Shown piece after piece: positions 1 through 13,000 of a stretch of 64,000 bases of DNA (positions are counted from its first letter, which is position 1; each line of letters opens with the position of its first letter). The stretch comes from Syngnathus acus. Taxonomy: Eukaryota; Chordata; Actinopteri; Syngnathiformes; Syngnathidae. The translations under genes were made by a program, and so were the position numbers. The notes under the pieces are model-generated. The model searched no databases and was not told the DNA's origin. It saw nothing but the letters and a program-made list of their open reading frames with translations. The stretch lies in NCBI RefSeq assembly GCF_901709675.1, contig NC_051098.1:13607918-13671917 (forward strand), given 5' to 3'.

Positions 1-189
1 CTGCTAACGTTAGCTATGGCAACCAGCCATCTCGTCAGCTGGCTTCAACCACAAAACCTGCCGGTGTCGACGTCACTCTTAAGCCACCTCGGTGACCACA
101 TAGAGGCTAAGCGGTTGTAGGTTGTAGATAAATGTCGAAGAAAACATGACTAAATGGAGATAAAGAAGATTGTAAAGCCATTTGAGTAC

Positions 190-224
190 CTGCCGCCTCC
201 CGATGATCCCGGCCGCAGCGCCAT
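190..224 (-). CDS. synrg: gamma-synergin, first coding exon only (gene leaves the window)
   Basis: Reading the minus strand from the ATG whose complement is at 222-224 gives MALRPGSSGGG plus two bases, followed by a clean donor (AG|gtactc). Human gamma-synergin starts MALRPG followed by a Gly/Ser-rich run, and SYNRG is a close neighbour of HNF1B in human 17q12, so motif and position agree. The protein is an EH-domain partner of the AP-1 clathrin adaptor at the trans-Golgi network and endosomes; none of the EH or adaptor-binding region is in this window. The start context (CAAGATGGCG) is strong and overlaps a YY1-like motif, as in many TATA-less housekeeping promoters. The gene is on the same strand as hnf1b and lies just downstream of it. 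Only 11 residues support the call, so it rests on short identity plus synteny. Confidence 0.72.
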
Positions 225-300
225 CTTGAGAAGGGCAGGAACAAGGCCGGAGTTGACGTCATTCTATACGTCATAAAGTGACATCCCCGCGTTTGGTCTC
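225..300 (-). promoter_or_regulatory. synrg promoter region with palindromic CRE
   Basis: Just upstream of the synrg start is a perfect cAMP-response palindrome TGACGTCA at 254-261, with a second half-site (ACGTCAT) at 268-274. The surrounding bases are CpG-containing and lack a TATA box. Inference: a TATA-less promoter of CREB/ATF plus YY1 type. No transcript data are available here. Confidence 0.45.
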
Positions 301-3300
301 GCAGGCGCGTCCTAGTGTGGGTTGCTGCAGTGCACGCATTGACTGATAGGTGTCAGTGTTTATCTTTCCATCGGTAAATACAACCGAGGCGGCCATTGAG
401 TGTCTCAACAAAGCAAGTTGCATTGTTGCCACCTGCCAGGCTGGCTAATAAAATGGAACAGTCGAAGCCAAACCTAAATTTGAAACCTTAACTCAGGCTA
501 GAAACCATACCGAGAAAGCACTCACTCTTGTTTTCAATTCTAATCTAGATTTGAATTCCTAATTTGAATCACTAACACTTTGCAACCTTAATTAAAAAAA
601 ATCATAACTCTTATTTAAGCCTAGGATGCAGGTTTGAAAATGTAAACCCCCAAATTGATAGCCAGCCCTGAGCACTTTGTCTGGAGCTGAGGTGGAGGCA
701 CCATATTTTCAACACTTTGAATCTCAATAGCTGAATATCCATTATTAGTCCCAGGAGAGTGATTAACGATGTCACCCATTAGTGATTACACTGCAACCCA
801 TTACAGATGTTTGCAAGTATTTACGCCTCCAATTGAGGTTCATTAGTAGCCCGATGAGGCTTCATCACTTTGTGGCTGTGGCTGTCTCCTCCTCCGGTCT
901 GGGATCAGATCAGAGCGGACCCCCCTCCAGGTCAGGCCCCCCCTGAAATCTCTTGTACCCCTACACTGGTGAATTGTGATGGGCCGAGAAAGGTGAACAT
1001 TAACCAGTGTGCCGTAAATCATGACAAAGCTGCGACAGCATCAGCATGACAACATCAATCTGTCAGACATTCACTTCTAAACGTGTGAGCAGTTTAACAC
1101 CTTGCATCACAATGGAAGAATTTTTTTTATTTTTATTTACAGTAGGCCTACAGATAGAACAAAATTGGTGGTGCAACTCTGCAAGTTTGTGTTATCAGGC
1201 TGGACACCCCTTTGAAACCCCAACCCTTGATGGAAATGAAAAAGTTGAAAATACAACTGAACTTTACTTATAAAAAAAACCCATACATTAAAAAACAACT
1301 TTGAATTGTGGATGACCTTGTGGCCAAACTGAAGACGGTGTCCGCAACGAGACAGAAAGTGGAAGGCGCGTGCTGAATGTGGCAGCATGTTTGGCGGTGT
1401 CACAAGAAAGGATGCTACATCAACTCCAGCTGTGCCCCAAAGGAGGAGGCGGCACAGCAGGGGTCAGGGGTCGGGAGGCTAATTGGTCACCACTGCGACC
1501 CCGAGACTCATCTTTGACGCGCTAACACTTGCGCACGACACGGAGCTCTTCCATCATCACGCCTCCTCTTTTCTTGTTGCTGCTGTTGTGCTGATTCATA
1601 ATGATGCCTGCACAGTCATGGAGATGAGAGTGGTCGCCATGGTAACGCTTTGGAGCACCACCTACAGTGTTTTCAACGATACTCTTTTTGCCATCTTATC
1701 ATTTTTTTTTACATCTATATCTATAAGTAGCTAGCTAGCTGCCTAGGTCCTAGCTAGCTTGCGAGCTAGCTGATGGCATGCAATAAGAACGATTGTTCCT
1801 AAATGAAGTGTTGTCATTCATTGCCATAAATCAGCACAGAAGCTAAAGTCAGTTGAGATGCCAGTTAGCATTTAAGCTACATGAGTTGTGATGATGAGAG
1901 CTTTTCCTAACAGATGCGTGCAAGACCCCCTTTTGTAGCTGACAGGAGAAAAAGTTTACACAAAAAAAAAGGGCCCGCTCAGATCTTTGCAGACTTCCTG
2001 GGTGTGAAAATCAAAGGCCTCATTGAAAAGCAAATTGAGCAACATCAGGGGATTACAAGACTGAGCCCTGTGGGATGCCAGGCTGCAGGTCACAACGGGG
2101 ATACAAGGACATGCTGTGTGGAGATACTTGGGCTAGGGGGGGAGGCGTCACACTGCACCAGTGACAACTGCTTTATGGCGAGTCATCAGATTTAGCTGCC
2201 CACTCTCCGCACACATGATGAAAACCAGTCATACTTGTCAAGTGAACACAGGAAGTCTGCCATTTTGGTTGTACAGAAAATGCAAAAACATTCAATAACA
2301 AGCGCAAACTAAAAATAGATGGAAATGAAAATACTATATTATAAATAAAACCTTAATAAATGCAAAATAAAACAAAACAAAGATAGCTGTATAAACAAAA
2401 TAATTTCTAAAGCATTAAATTGAAATCAAAGCATTAAAACAAAACAAAGAAAATCATGGTCAAGGAAAATAACGACAAGGACCCATTAATGTTCACTTTG
2501 AAAAACCTTTACTCAAAATATCAACATTGCCTCAGCACATATAAATAATGATTTAGGATTGATTTCAATTTTATACAAAAATAATACATTAAGAGGAGAA
2601 TAAAATCACACACACGCATGCACACGCACAATGTGGGTATGAGTGAGCGTCCCCTGGATCGGACGGCAGTGAGCACATCATAACAGTCAAGAAAGCGTCA
2701 AAGCGCTACCAACATCATGACCTAATGTTTCCATGGGAATGTCTAATACTGTTGGGTGTCGGGACCCCGCCCCCTCCCCCACCCTTGAATTCCAGCGAGC
2801 TGCTGTCACAAAATGAAAGGAGTGGTCGTTTCTCAACCTGGGAGGGGTCCAAGTTTATCATCAACAATATTTATATCACAACATGGGTGATGAGGAGAAA
2901 ATTCTTGTTTACTTTGGCCTTTTTCCTTCTTCTTGCAGGCAGCGTGAAGCAAAAAAAAAAAAAAAAAGACGCTTGTGCAAGTTGTTGGTGCTGTCACTCA
3001 CGTAGTGCATACAGTATATGTACTGTATAGGTATATAAATTTTCTCATCGTCCTGCTCTGAATCTTTGCATAGTCCTCTGAAGATTGTCAACAAACAAAA
3101 ATCACAGTATGTACACACAACAGACACAAACAGGAAGACTTTGTGGTGGCGATAATACGCCAGATCAACAAGCATCGGTCGGGATTGTCGTGCAGTCCAA
3201 AGGCGTGATTTCTTTTCCTTGTGCGGTCACTTTGAAGAAAAAAAGTGGGCTCGGCAAGTGAATGGACCTTTTCAGAATGTTTGTAAACAACAGGCGCCAT

Positions 3301-3616
3301 GGTTACTTCCGGGTGGCAGAAAGTGAGTGACTATCGATTACCTGAACTAAAAACGACCGACTTTGAACATAACCAGAAGGAAGACGTCTTCTCACAGATA
3401 TGTATAAAATGTTTTCTTGGGTTATCGTTAACAGCACCAATTGCCAAAAAGAACCACGAAAATGAAAAGTTTGACCCTCCGTGGTATCTAAAATCCTGAG
3501 CTCCTGGCTGGCTTAGAGTGCCTCGTCGAGGGCCATAAGTGCACGCGCATCACAGAGAAAAAGTGAATAGGATAGGCCAGCCTTTAAATATCTGTTTTCT
3601 TAGTAATCATATCCTA
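301..3616. other. Intergenic spacer between synrg and the hnf1b 3' end
   Basis: No coding exon with splice support is visible. The stretch holds an AGCTAGCT-rich palindromic cluster (about 1728-1771), A- and T-rich low-complexity DNA (2280-2620), short A runs and a G-rich segment near 900-960. TTTATT motifs at 1126-1138 could be distal minus-strand polyadenylation signals for hnf1b. In human, DDX52 sits between SYNRG and HNF1B; no DEAD-box motif or any part of that gene is seen here. Confidence 0.5.
1728..1771. repeat. AGCTAGCT palindromic cluster
   Basis: Several overlapping copies of the self-complementary tetramer AGCT/CTAG are clustered. Two arms can pair around a central CCTAGG. It looks like a simple palindromic repeat and has no visible gene association. 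Confidence 0.6.
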
Positions 3617-4094
3617 TTTATTTTATCGGTCACTAACCGGCCATGATCATAATTTCAGATCAACAATATGCATTATTGCTGGTTTCTGTGGAAAATATAC
3701 CTTATAATCACATTTGAGAAGCAAAAAAATAATTATGATTGAAGCCATTTCCTCTTTTCTTCAAATTCATGTCACTTCATCTCGGTCGGTCAACTAGCTA
3801 ATAGTTCCATCTTCTGCCATCCGAAAGTATGTGTGACGTCACAGTGAAGATTTACTCGATCTTTTAGGCCCTGATCGTCGCCTGGCAGGCACTGTGGTCC
3901 ACGCTCTGGTCCGTTCTGCCATACGGTCGTCACAAGGTTTTGGTAACCCCCCCACCCGCTCCCCCCCCCCCCGCCCAATTCGTCATCCGTCGCCAAGGTG
4001 ACGGGCAAGCGGGTAGTGTGGAAAAAAAAAAAGGAGAAGGAAAAAATGCACTGGGGTTGCCGGGCAGCGGGGGGGGGGTTAGGTGGACACGCTC
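3617..4094 (-). other. hnf1b: hnf1b 3' UTR (proximal model)
   Basis: This stretch lies downstream of the hnf1b stop codon. TTTATT at 3617-3622 reads AATAAA on the minus strand and would give a 3' UTR of about 480 nt. It contains C and G homopolymer runs near 3961-3973 and 4070-4078. A longer UTR using the motifs near 1126 is equally possible from sequence alone. Confidence 0.4.
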
Positions 4095-7000
4095 TCACCA
4101 CGCTTGAAGAGGACACTGTGGAAGAAAAACAGCAGACATGAAACAAAAAGTTGGGCAAAGGTTTACAAACTGAGGCTCAGGGGCACAAAATGGTTCCCGA
4201 TTATTTTTCATGGAAACAAACATGGATGCAGCAAGGCTGAAACCTGGATTCAAACTCAAAGCAAAGCATCTGTAGTTTTACTCCAATACACAGTGTGAGT
4301 ACTTTTACCACACACCTGACCAAATAGAAAGAGTCTGTTTGAGATTGTTTGTAGAATTTATTTGGACCCGACTGGCGGCGCAAACAGATGATAACAAGCT
4401 GACCCGCAGGGCAAAGTGGTCAGCGTCAGGTGCAATAATGGAGGCTTTGTGGGTAAACAGGGAGTGTTGTTAAAAAAAAAAAAAAAGGGTCGTGAGAAGA
4501 GCCTGGATAAAGAAAGCCCTGATAAGGAAAGACCTGGGAGGGCCCACCAGTTAATTGTTGCATAAATAAATAACATGTCAGCCAGTATAGAAAAGTGCTT
4601 GATTGAACCTCCAATATTTTCATGACAGGGAAATTTGCACAAGTGTATATATGGATACTAAACTATATCATGTTTTTTTTTTTTTTTTTTAATCACAGCC
4701 CAATTTAGTTTTTTTCAAATCCTGGCTAGCTTTTGATATTTATTCCTAAATTGGATGGATGATAAGCAGTGATCTGAAGCTGCTTTCCTTTGCCCTCCCT
4801 CCCTTCCCCATCTGTCACGCCGAGTGGAGCCATCAGCGTTGGGCCTCGCTCAGCGTGGGAAATTAAGCGTGTGAACGCACCGACGACATTTCAGGCCACG
4901 GGCAGAAAGGGGAAGAGGTGCAGTGAAAACCAAACTTCAGAGCGTTCTCGTTTTTCTCTTTACTACTTGACACTATTTTTGTATGCTTCCAATTTGTTTC
5001 AAAAGCGTGTCGATGTGTTTCAAGCACTGAAGTGCCCCCCCCCCAACCGATTGTGCTCCTCGCCATCTACTGTAGCATGACACCAAGGTGGATTAGGAGC
5101 CTCATTTCCTCGCGCCATCAATCAACGTGCGTTCGGCTCCAAGGAACGGGACGCACATTGGACAGGAAATGGAAGGATGGAGGAGTATATTTGTGTGTGC
5201 GCGCATGTGTGTGTGTGTGTGTGCATTTAACTGACTAATAAAACAAAGTATTTACCCAGGAAAGACCCCCGAGTTGCACCATCTTGTTTACCGGAGCATC
5301 CTAATGTGTGACAGGAAGTCAACAAGTCAACACGCCATCAGATGAAAACACTGTGTGTGTGTGTTGTGTAAAGAAGATGAGAAATTAAGGAAAATGTTGA
5401 GCAAAAAAAAAAAACTTTGAAGATAATTTCAAAAATATGTCTATTGTTGAAATGAAGCGAAGAGCGAGCGCACGTGACGTGATCCGTTTTTGGACTGACC
5501 GTTTTGCTGGCCGACATGCTGAGTGTACCGATGCTGTTGGCGTCCGTCACCACCATGGCCGACGGGAAGCGCGACGGGTGTGAATATTGCGGCGGCTCCT
5601 GCTTGTGCGAGTACACTGAAAAAAGAAAGCTTCCATTTAGAATGAATGGGGGGGAAATAAATATCGTAAGAAATGGGGTTACTGACTGTGCGAGTGCGTG
5701 ACGGCGGCCATGAACGGCTGCTGGCTCATGTGATTGGGCGAATGCTGCATGAGGCTCTGCTGGTGAGGACTGTGAAGCTGCTGCGAGAACTGAACGGGCT
5801 GAAGGGCCGCCAGGCTGCCCGCCACGCTGTTGATCACCGGCACCGACTGAGACTGCGACGTGTTCAAACCTGAAGACAAAAGTTTGGCTTTCAAGTCAAG
5901 GTGGTGACGGCAAATGTACATCGTGGTTGTTTGGGCGTACTTTGCGCGATGGCCATGACTCCAGAAAGCGGCATGATGAGGTTTTGCGTCTGCTGATGGC
6001 TGTGAAGGGAACTGTGGAGGTTGGTCAGCGTGCTCACTGGAGGGAGGCCGCCGCCTGAACCCGAAATCTGAAAGCATGATGTACCATTAGAACTTCCACT
6101 TTGCACTGTTGCAACACAAAAGGAGATTTAAAAAAATGAAAATATATTTTTAAAAAAAGTATTTGCAAATATACTGTGGTGTTCCTAATGTTGTGTTCAC
6201 CGACTTCAAATTCAAGTTCAAATTCTTTTATGAAAGGGCGTGTATGTATGCTTGGGCAACAACACACACATTCACAAACTCAAACAGTGATAAGGAACTT
6301 TAAAAACATTTCGGATAAAAATATCTGCAGACATTTTTGTTGTTCTGGCATATTTGTACGTGTGATTTCAAATGTCCACTTGTGTTGTTGAAAGCTATGT
6401 TGCATCTTTTTAGCATTCCCTTTGTCACAAGGTAAATATTTGAACAGGGCACAGTGGAACCAACCAAAAAAAAAAAAACATAAACGCATGCGTCATTTAT
6501 CTGTCAGAGTGGCGTTTAATCGATGAGGACAGAACGTTTCTTTGTCTGCCGAGGGACCGACATGGCAGGATAATGTGCTAATTGTGCTAAAACACGGAGT
6601 GGCTCTTATCTAATCTGGGGGCCGCGATGTCAGAGGTGCGGCCACCCAGGTGTGCTCACTCACCATCTTGACGTCGGGTGACAGAAGACTGTGGCTGGGG
6701 TCCAGTACCCCCGGAGACACCTGCTGGAGCACCGACTGGCTGGTGGCCAGGCCGCTGCTAAGGTGGTGGCTAATGCTAGTGGACGATGTCACCTCGCCAG
6801 GGCCTTGGCTGTAGCGCACTAAAATACAAAATAAAACATACATAAAGTTAAGGGGAGCTTTCTTAGAATAAACAACAGGAGGAAACTTTCCTTCAAAACA
6901 ATAAGTTTGTAGGAGCCTATGGAATTGAACAACAAATATGTGTTAGCTAACTGGCTAACGTCACTGCTAATTTAGATCTTTCGGATTGATTTATATCAAG

Positions 7001-10000
7001 TGTTTTTTGAACATGAGAATTTCTTTGCGACAAGAGAAACCGTTGACAAACGTCTGGTGAATGTCTTTACGACCGTTTGCGACCTTGAACGAACTCTGAC
7101 GAAAATAAATCAACATTAAGGCTGTGCGCAAACACTCGCCAACGTTCTGCGCTCAGCGAGATACGGGCTTTAGTCCGACAGAGCAAACAAACACAATGCC
7201 CCCGTTGCCCCGGTCCCTGCTATCTAACTCGTTCGGCCAAGGCCGTCTAGCGTGACGACATGCGCTCCTCCTCACCGCCGCGCCGTAAGCTAAGCTAGGC
7301 TAAGCTAATGCGGTGGAATGCTAGGCGGCGACGCTGACTGACAGTCGACTGTTTGACGATGCAAGGCCCCTGCTGTGATATCAACAGAGTCAACATTACA
7401 CAATTACAAGCAATGTCAAACACGTTCTTATCCACACACACACTCGTGCGTGCACACACACAGACTGTTTGCGCTCCAAATCTCCCATCTTCCTCTGTCC
7501 ATGACCCAGGTGTGACAGCGGAACGACCAACTTTACACACTAGTAAAGACTTTTTTTCCTTTACCTAAGTAGCGCACTTGAATTAGTTCTTTTTCTACAT
7601 ACGACTCTGAGTCATTTCACCACCTCTGATTTCGAAGAATTGAGTTCAGTTTGCGATGTACAGTGACGTGACAGTATGGCGTTGCATTTAGCGTGCAGCT
7701 TGCAATGTTTGCCCGACGCTGCGCTAACTGCTAATTGTGTTGACTGAGCTTAATTAAGTCATCAGTCTTGTTTTTAGGGGGCGACAGTGAGGTGTGAATC
7801 TACACAAATATGGTCACTTCACTTCATTTGCCCACAACTTAGCAACCAAATGCTGAACAGGGGGGGGCTTGCTAACGTTTTTTTTTTCAGGAGCACCTCA
7901 CGTTAATATCCATGGCCTGCTTATTAGCGTCACCGGACAGAAAAAAATACAGCACGATATGTGATCAATTATTTCCCGCACCCCCGATTACGCTTTTCTT
8001 GAATCCAAATGAGTCAGCACGCTTTGTAAGCACATGGTGGGCCACCTCAGGCTAACTCGAGGACAAGGCAGCATTGAGAAAAGGGAAGGCCTGGAAGAAG
8101 TCCGACGGAGGAGACCCAGGGGGTCCGGCATCTACAGGCCGGACATCGTGAGGGCAGCTAAAGTATATTTAGCAGAATGTGTCTCTCAAGTTGGCTCCCA
8201 GCATTTGGAGTTATGACCGGCTCCGAACAAAGCGGGCCTGAATGGCCTCCTGATACTTGAAGAGGACCAGATAACTGCCCTTTTATGAGCGCCCTTCCAT
8301 TGTGTGCCGAGCGGGGGTCAGCGGTCCAATGGAGTGCTTTATTGTCCCACCGTCGTGTTTACAAGGCCCGGCCGAGGTTTGCGGGGGCCTCCAGTATGTC
8401 CGCTCAGACAATATGAAGTCGGACATTGATTTGACGTTTGGACGCTTAATAGTCCTCGTGTTGTGTTGTCTTTGCATCACAATGAAATACTCCCGTTGTT
8501 TTAACTCATAACTGGGCAGCATGATACGACCTTGAAGTAAAATATCCAATTTTTGGCTTTGGGAGCTGAACTCATTTTGTGTTGGTCCAAAATCTCTCTG
8601 GCTAGAACATCTTTGACGGACCACTGCAAACGGCCGAAGCGAGAGGAGAATTCTTTGATCCGACCCACTGATGAACTCTCGGGCGTGAGTGAAGGTGCGG
8701 CAAAGGAAGGGGAGGGGGTGGGGGGCATCTCTCACCCCTCTTCTCGGGGGCTCATCAGTCCTATCCGGCCCAAAAAGAGCCAATACCCCAGTGGACAGCT
8801 CCTGCTGCTCCAAGTCTGCAACCAGCCTCTGCAGCCCATAAAGGTAAAAAGGGGTTGGGTGGGGGTGTAAAATGTGACCCCCACTCCTTGAGGGACCAGC
8901 AGAGATAAATGAACCTAGTTTGCAGTCATCTAATACAGCAGACAATGGGGCTCCCCGCCGAGGAAGGGTATAGTCCGAGCAGCTCCTTATCAAAGGCCTG
9001 GGAGATGTAGTAGCGGAGGATTTTAATTGTCCATTAAGCTCGCATAATACAGGCCGTGCCCCAGCAACGCAATGAGACACCCCGCCGGGACATTATGGCC
9101 CGACACTGAAAAACAGCTGATGCCGTCGGGAGGGATGCCAGCAGGACACCTTGTAAGCGGCCAGCTGAGAGCCAGGCCCGACGTGGAGGTCAACGCCTGG
9201 TCAGGTGAGCCCGGCGACCACAACAACCCAAGCTGGACATTGATCCGGGAGTCAATAGCGACAATTAGCCCCTCCCCTTATTTAATCATGTATAAATATA
9301 AACACAAGTAGATAATGTACATGCAAATGGTGAAATATGTGAGTTTGCTGACAGGGTGGATATTTTTGGCTAATGTTAGCATTTATACCTTAGCGACAAG
9401 ATTCAGTTAGCAAGATGATTGTGATGTATCAATTATGACAGGGTGGCCATGTTGACATCCAACTGCGCACGTAATTTGCATTTTACAAATTGGATTACAA
9501 TTGAAAATCGATTTGGGTGAAAAACGTGTTATTCTCCGGCCATATCGCTCCGCCCGACAAGGAGAAAGGAAGGCAAATAAACGGCCAAGCGACCGGTTTA
9601 TCAAAAAGGTAAAAGAGCAAAGCCAAGGCAAACAGTTTGTTTTCCCTCGTGTTCGGACACGAGTGGACACAATAGGTCGCTCGCCACCACTTTTATGGAG
9701 GCTGAGTGATGGCGCGGCGGATAAAGCTAACAGCTTTGTTGTTATGTCGTATACACGCCAGGTAGACTTTGTCAACACCAATCACTCGCAAGGCAAACAC
9801 CAGCGTCGGGGTGAAATGGTCACGGCGGTACGGTGACCGCCTTTCCTCGCGACTCAACGCGGAAGTGGCAGCGCTGCCGCCCGCTCGCCCGCCCCTCCCC
9901 GAAACCGGCCCGCCGACCCCGGGCCGACCCCGAGCCCGTCACAGGACGGCCGCCCTTTGTGTCCTCTCTGCCCGGCGCGCTGACTTTGGAGTGGAGATTG

Positions 10001-13000
10001 CAGGTACAATGCGGATTGTTCTCAGTGTGTTGTCAGAGATCCGAATGACAATGGCATTTGCTCAGCACCACTCACTGGTGCTCATTGATCACTCGTCTGT
10101 CTTTCTCTCGCTCTGTAATCGCATCAACGCGTGCGGCCTCGTCAAACAACAGCTCTCGGACCTGCTTGCGACCATTCATTTGAATGGTTTTTACACCAAT
10201 TCATTTATTTTACCGTGACTTATTTACGATATTATTTTTGTTTCATTTCATTTATTAATTGGTATTTTAATACCTGCACAATTATTTCAATATTATTTCG
10301 CACATATATAAATAAATAAACACATTTATTTAATATAAATAAATATAAATTAAAAAAAAAAAAATTCTACATTTACAAATTCTGCCTAGCAACAAGATGT
10401 GATGTGACCCAGGAAAACAAACGAAGGAATTCCACAAATGATCTTACTTGGAGGTGATGCGCTGGTCTGCGGGTGGTGCGGTGAGCCATGGGACAGCAGC
10501 GGGTTGAGGCTGTGCGTGGTTGGCGTGCTGTAGGCGTCCATGGCCAGCTTCTGCCTGAACGCTTCTTCCTTGCGTCGATTGGCGAACCAGTTGTACACCC
10601 GCACCTCCGTCACCAGGTTGGAGCCCAGACCTTGAGCTTTGGATGGCGACACCCCCCTCTGGAGGCACTCAGCTCTAGGGGAATATCCACAGTGATTAGG
10701 ATGGCTCAGAATATTTGCATATCGTACATAACGGCAGTCACCTATGAGAACTGGAGTGGAGATACCACTGTTTTAAATCAAGGTGTAGTTCCAGTTTTGA
10801 CCTATAGGGACAGTCCATTATTTTGCACCACTATTGCAGAAAATGTGTTGTTTTCTTATTCCAGTTTGATTCTTTTCTTGACTGAGTTGACCCACGAAAT
10901 GTCCACGCCTGAACAGCCTAACATTTTTCCTCGTTTGGGACATTTCCAGGGGTTCTTCAAAGAGGAACTTTCCTCAACTCGTGAATCTAAGCTCAGGGAA
11001 TCTGTCTTTTGGGGCTGAATTGAATTCTACTACTCCGATGTGTACAAGGAAGTGGACTAACCTGTTGCACTCCTCTACCAGCGCCTCCCTCTCCTCCTTG
11101 CTGGGGTTCTTTTGCCTCTCGTAGGCTTGGTAGAGGATCTGTTGCGAGGCGGGGCCCCATTTGAAACGATTACGTCTCATTTTCTTGGAGGAGGGCTCGC
11201 CGCCGGTGTCGTCGCCGCCGCCGGGCTGACCCATGCCCTGACCGGACGGGTTGAACTCTGGGAAAAAAAACACCGGATCCTGATTGCCTTTGTCTGTCAT
11301 ATTGCTGCCAGAACCTTGCACAGCCTGGTTGAACTCTGTGGAAATAAGAAGAAGCACACATGCACTTGTTATGATGGCCCCGATGGCTTTGCGCAATGTT
11401 TGTCAAAACACTCAAGAAACACTCCAAGACAATCCAATGGCATGTGACAACACACTCGAGCAGGGCTGGTTAACCTTTGACCTATGAGGGCAGTGGGTGC
11501 CGATGGGGGCATCCTGTCATGATGAACACGTGTGCCAAATTTGGTGCAAAATATGATGTACTGGGGTTTTTAGTTATATTAAATAAACCCCCCTTAAAAT
11601 ATATCCACACAAACGCTCATAATAAACGTTAGCAATGAACAATTGTGGGCAAAGGTTGCCCACCCCTGCTGTGCAAAAGTCTTGGGTCAAGCTCACATGT
11701 GCCAGTGCCATGTGGGCAAATTTTTTCTCTTTCGTCTGGTGACTTACGTCTGAGGATCTCCCGCTGCTTGCGCACGTACCAAGTGTAGAGGGCGGCGCGC
11801 TTCTGGGTCTTCATGGGCGTGCCCTTGTTCAGGTGCTGTGAGAGGTGCGACTGATTGAGGCCTGTGATGTCCACCACTTCGCGTTGTGGAATGTTGTGCT
11901 GCTGCATGTAACCTTTGATCATACGGGCTGCGCGCCATGGATCCTCCCTATAAAAAAAAAAAAGTTCAACTCTGCAGAACAAAAACGTCACACTACACCT
12001 CGTGACTAGTTTTCATTTTTGGCAAAGAATTATTCGAAACAAATCACTGTCAAAGTGTGGTATGAGTACCACTGGTGTTGTGCTGGTGCCCTCTAGTGGT
12101 AGGAAAATTCATCTCTGCTCAAGTACAGTTTAGTTGTATTTAACTTTTAAGTTCATGACTAGAGCCTGAGCAACACTATTTTTTAGGCTGGTGATGATTA
12201 ATTGGCCAATTAATGAATACAAAATTGAAAAAAAATTGTCATCTCTTTGAATTGGGGGAAATTTGGTGTCGAAAGTTTGAGAACCAGTGACCTACATAAC
12301 CTCAACCACCCTCCCCACCCCAAAAATGGACCAATCAGAGATTTTTGCACAGCTGTGTATCAGAATCCACTTTTTGTATCCATAGTTTTTATTACTAAGA
12401 TCACGATGTCCCTGTGACCTGTTTGTAGGAGCTGTATAACTTGGGGGGGGGGGGGGGGGGGGGGGCGAGGCCATTCTATCACTGCAGCTTGAATAGGCTG
12501 CTGTAAATATTTTCAAAAGGTGCGTTTAAGGGCCGCATGGAAAACTTTGAACTTTACAGAACAGCATTGGATTGGAAAACACCTGAAATTTCACATTCTG
12601 CTTTAAAATGTTGACAAAATGCGTCACGTTGGCTAATTGTCGTTAGAAATAGGTAAAATAGCAACAACAAGAATAAACTGTTATGATAAAGATTTCTCAC
12701 TGAATATTGGCAGCCATTTTGTGAATCAGCAATTTCCATGACACACATTTCAATATACAGAAAGAATCACCGAAGTAAAGCAATGCAATTAATTGAATAA
12801 ACAACTTATTATGTCATTTGTAAGGTAATTTTAACTCCGTTAAGAACGAAAAACAACACGCGTGCTTGTGTTTGTTTTGAGAATGTGGAGCCCCGCGTGT
12901 GGAAGTGTGAGAGATGTTAGTATATAACTTTTTTTGACAATGAATAACCCGATTCCCATTGAAGCCTAATCGCAACACTGTGTATCTTCCAGTTGATGAT

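Larger units (their letters stand above)
8008..9352. promoter_or_regulatory. Candidate retinoic-acid/Maf enhancer in hnf1b intron 4
   Basis: This part of intron 4 (6819-10447) is high-complexity sequence without simple repeats, unlike its flanks. It carries a Maf-type site (TGAGTCAGCA, 8010-8019), a DR5 retinoic-acid element (AGGTCA-acgcc-TGGTCA, 9187-9203), a perfect octamer ATGCAAAT (9321-9328) and a Maf half-site TGCTGAC (9346-9352). From memory of the literature, mouse and chick vHnf1 have a retinoic-acid- and MafB-responsive hindbrain enhancer in the fourth intron. Equivalence here is inferred from intron number and site types; I could not align the sequences. Confidence 0.5.

Noticed and set aside
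3850-3910. Possible alternative hnf1b terminal exon reading CLPGDDQG
   Set aside because: No polypyrimidine tract; the true terminal exon encoding CPLQAW was found at 4095-4115.
8283-9080. 265-codon open frame on the minus strand ([10 protein letters not shown]...)
   Set aside because: It lies wholly inside hnf1b intron 4, has no recognisable domain and no splice link, and overlaps the candidate enhancer. It is better explained as GC-rich constrained non-coding sequence.
10488-11018. 176-codon plus-strand frame
   Set aside because: Antisense to hnf1b exon 4 and intron 3; composition mirrors the homeodomain codons.
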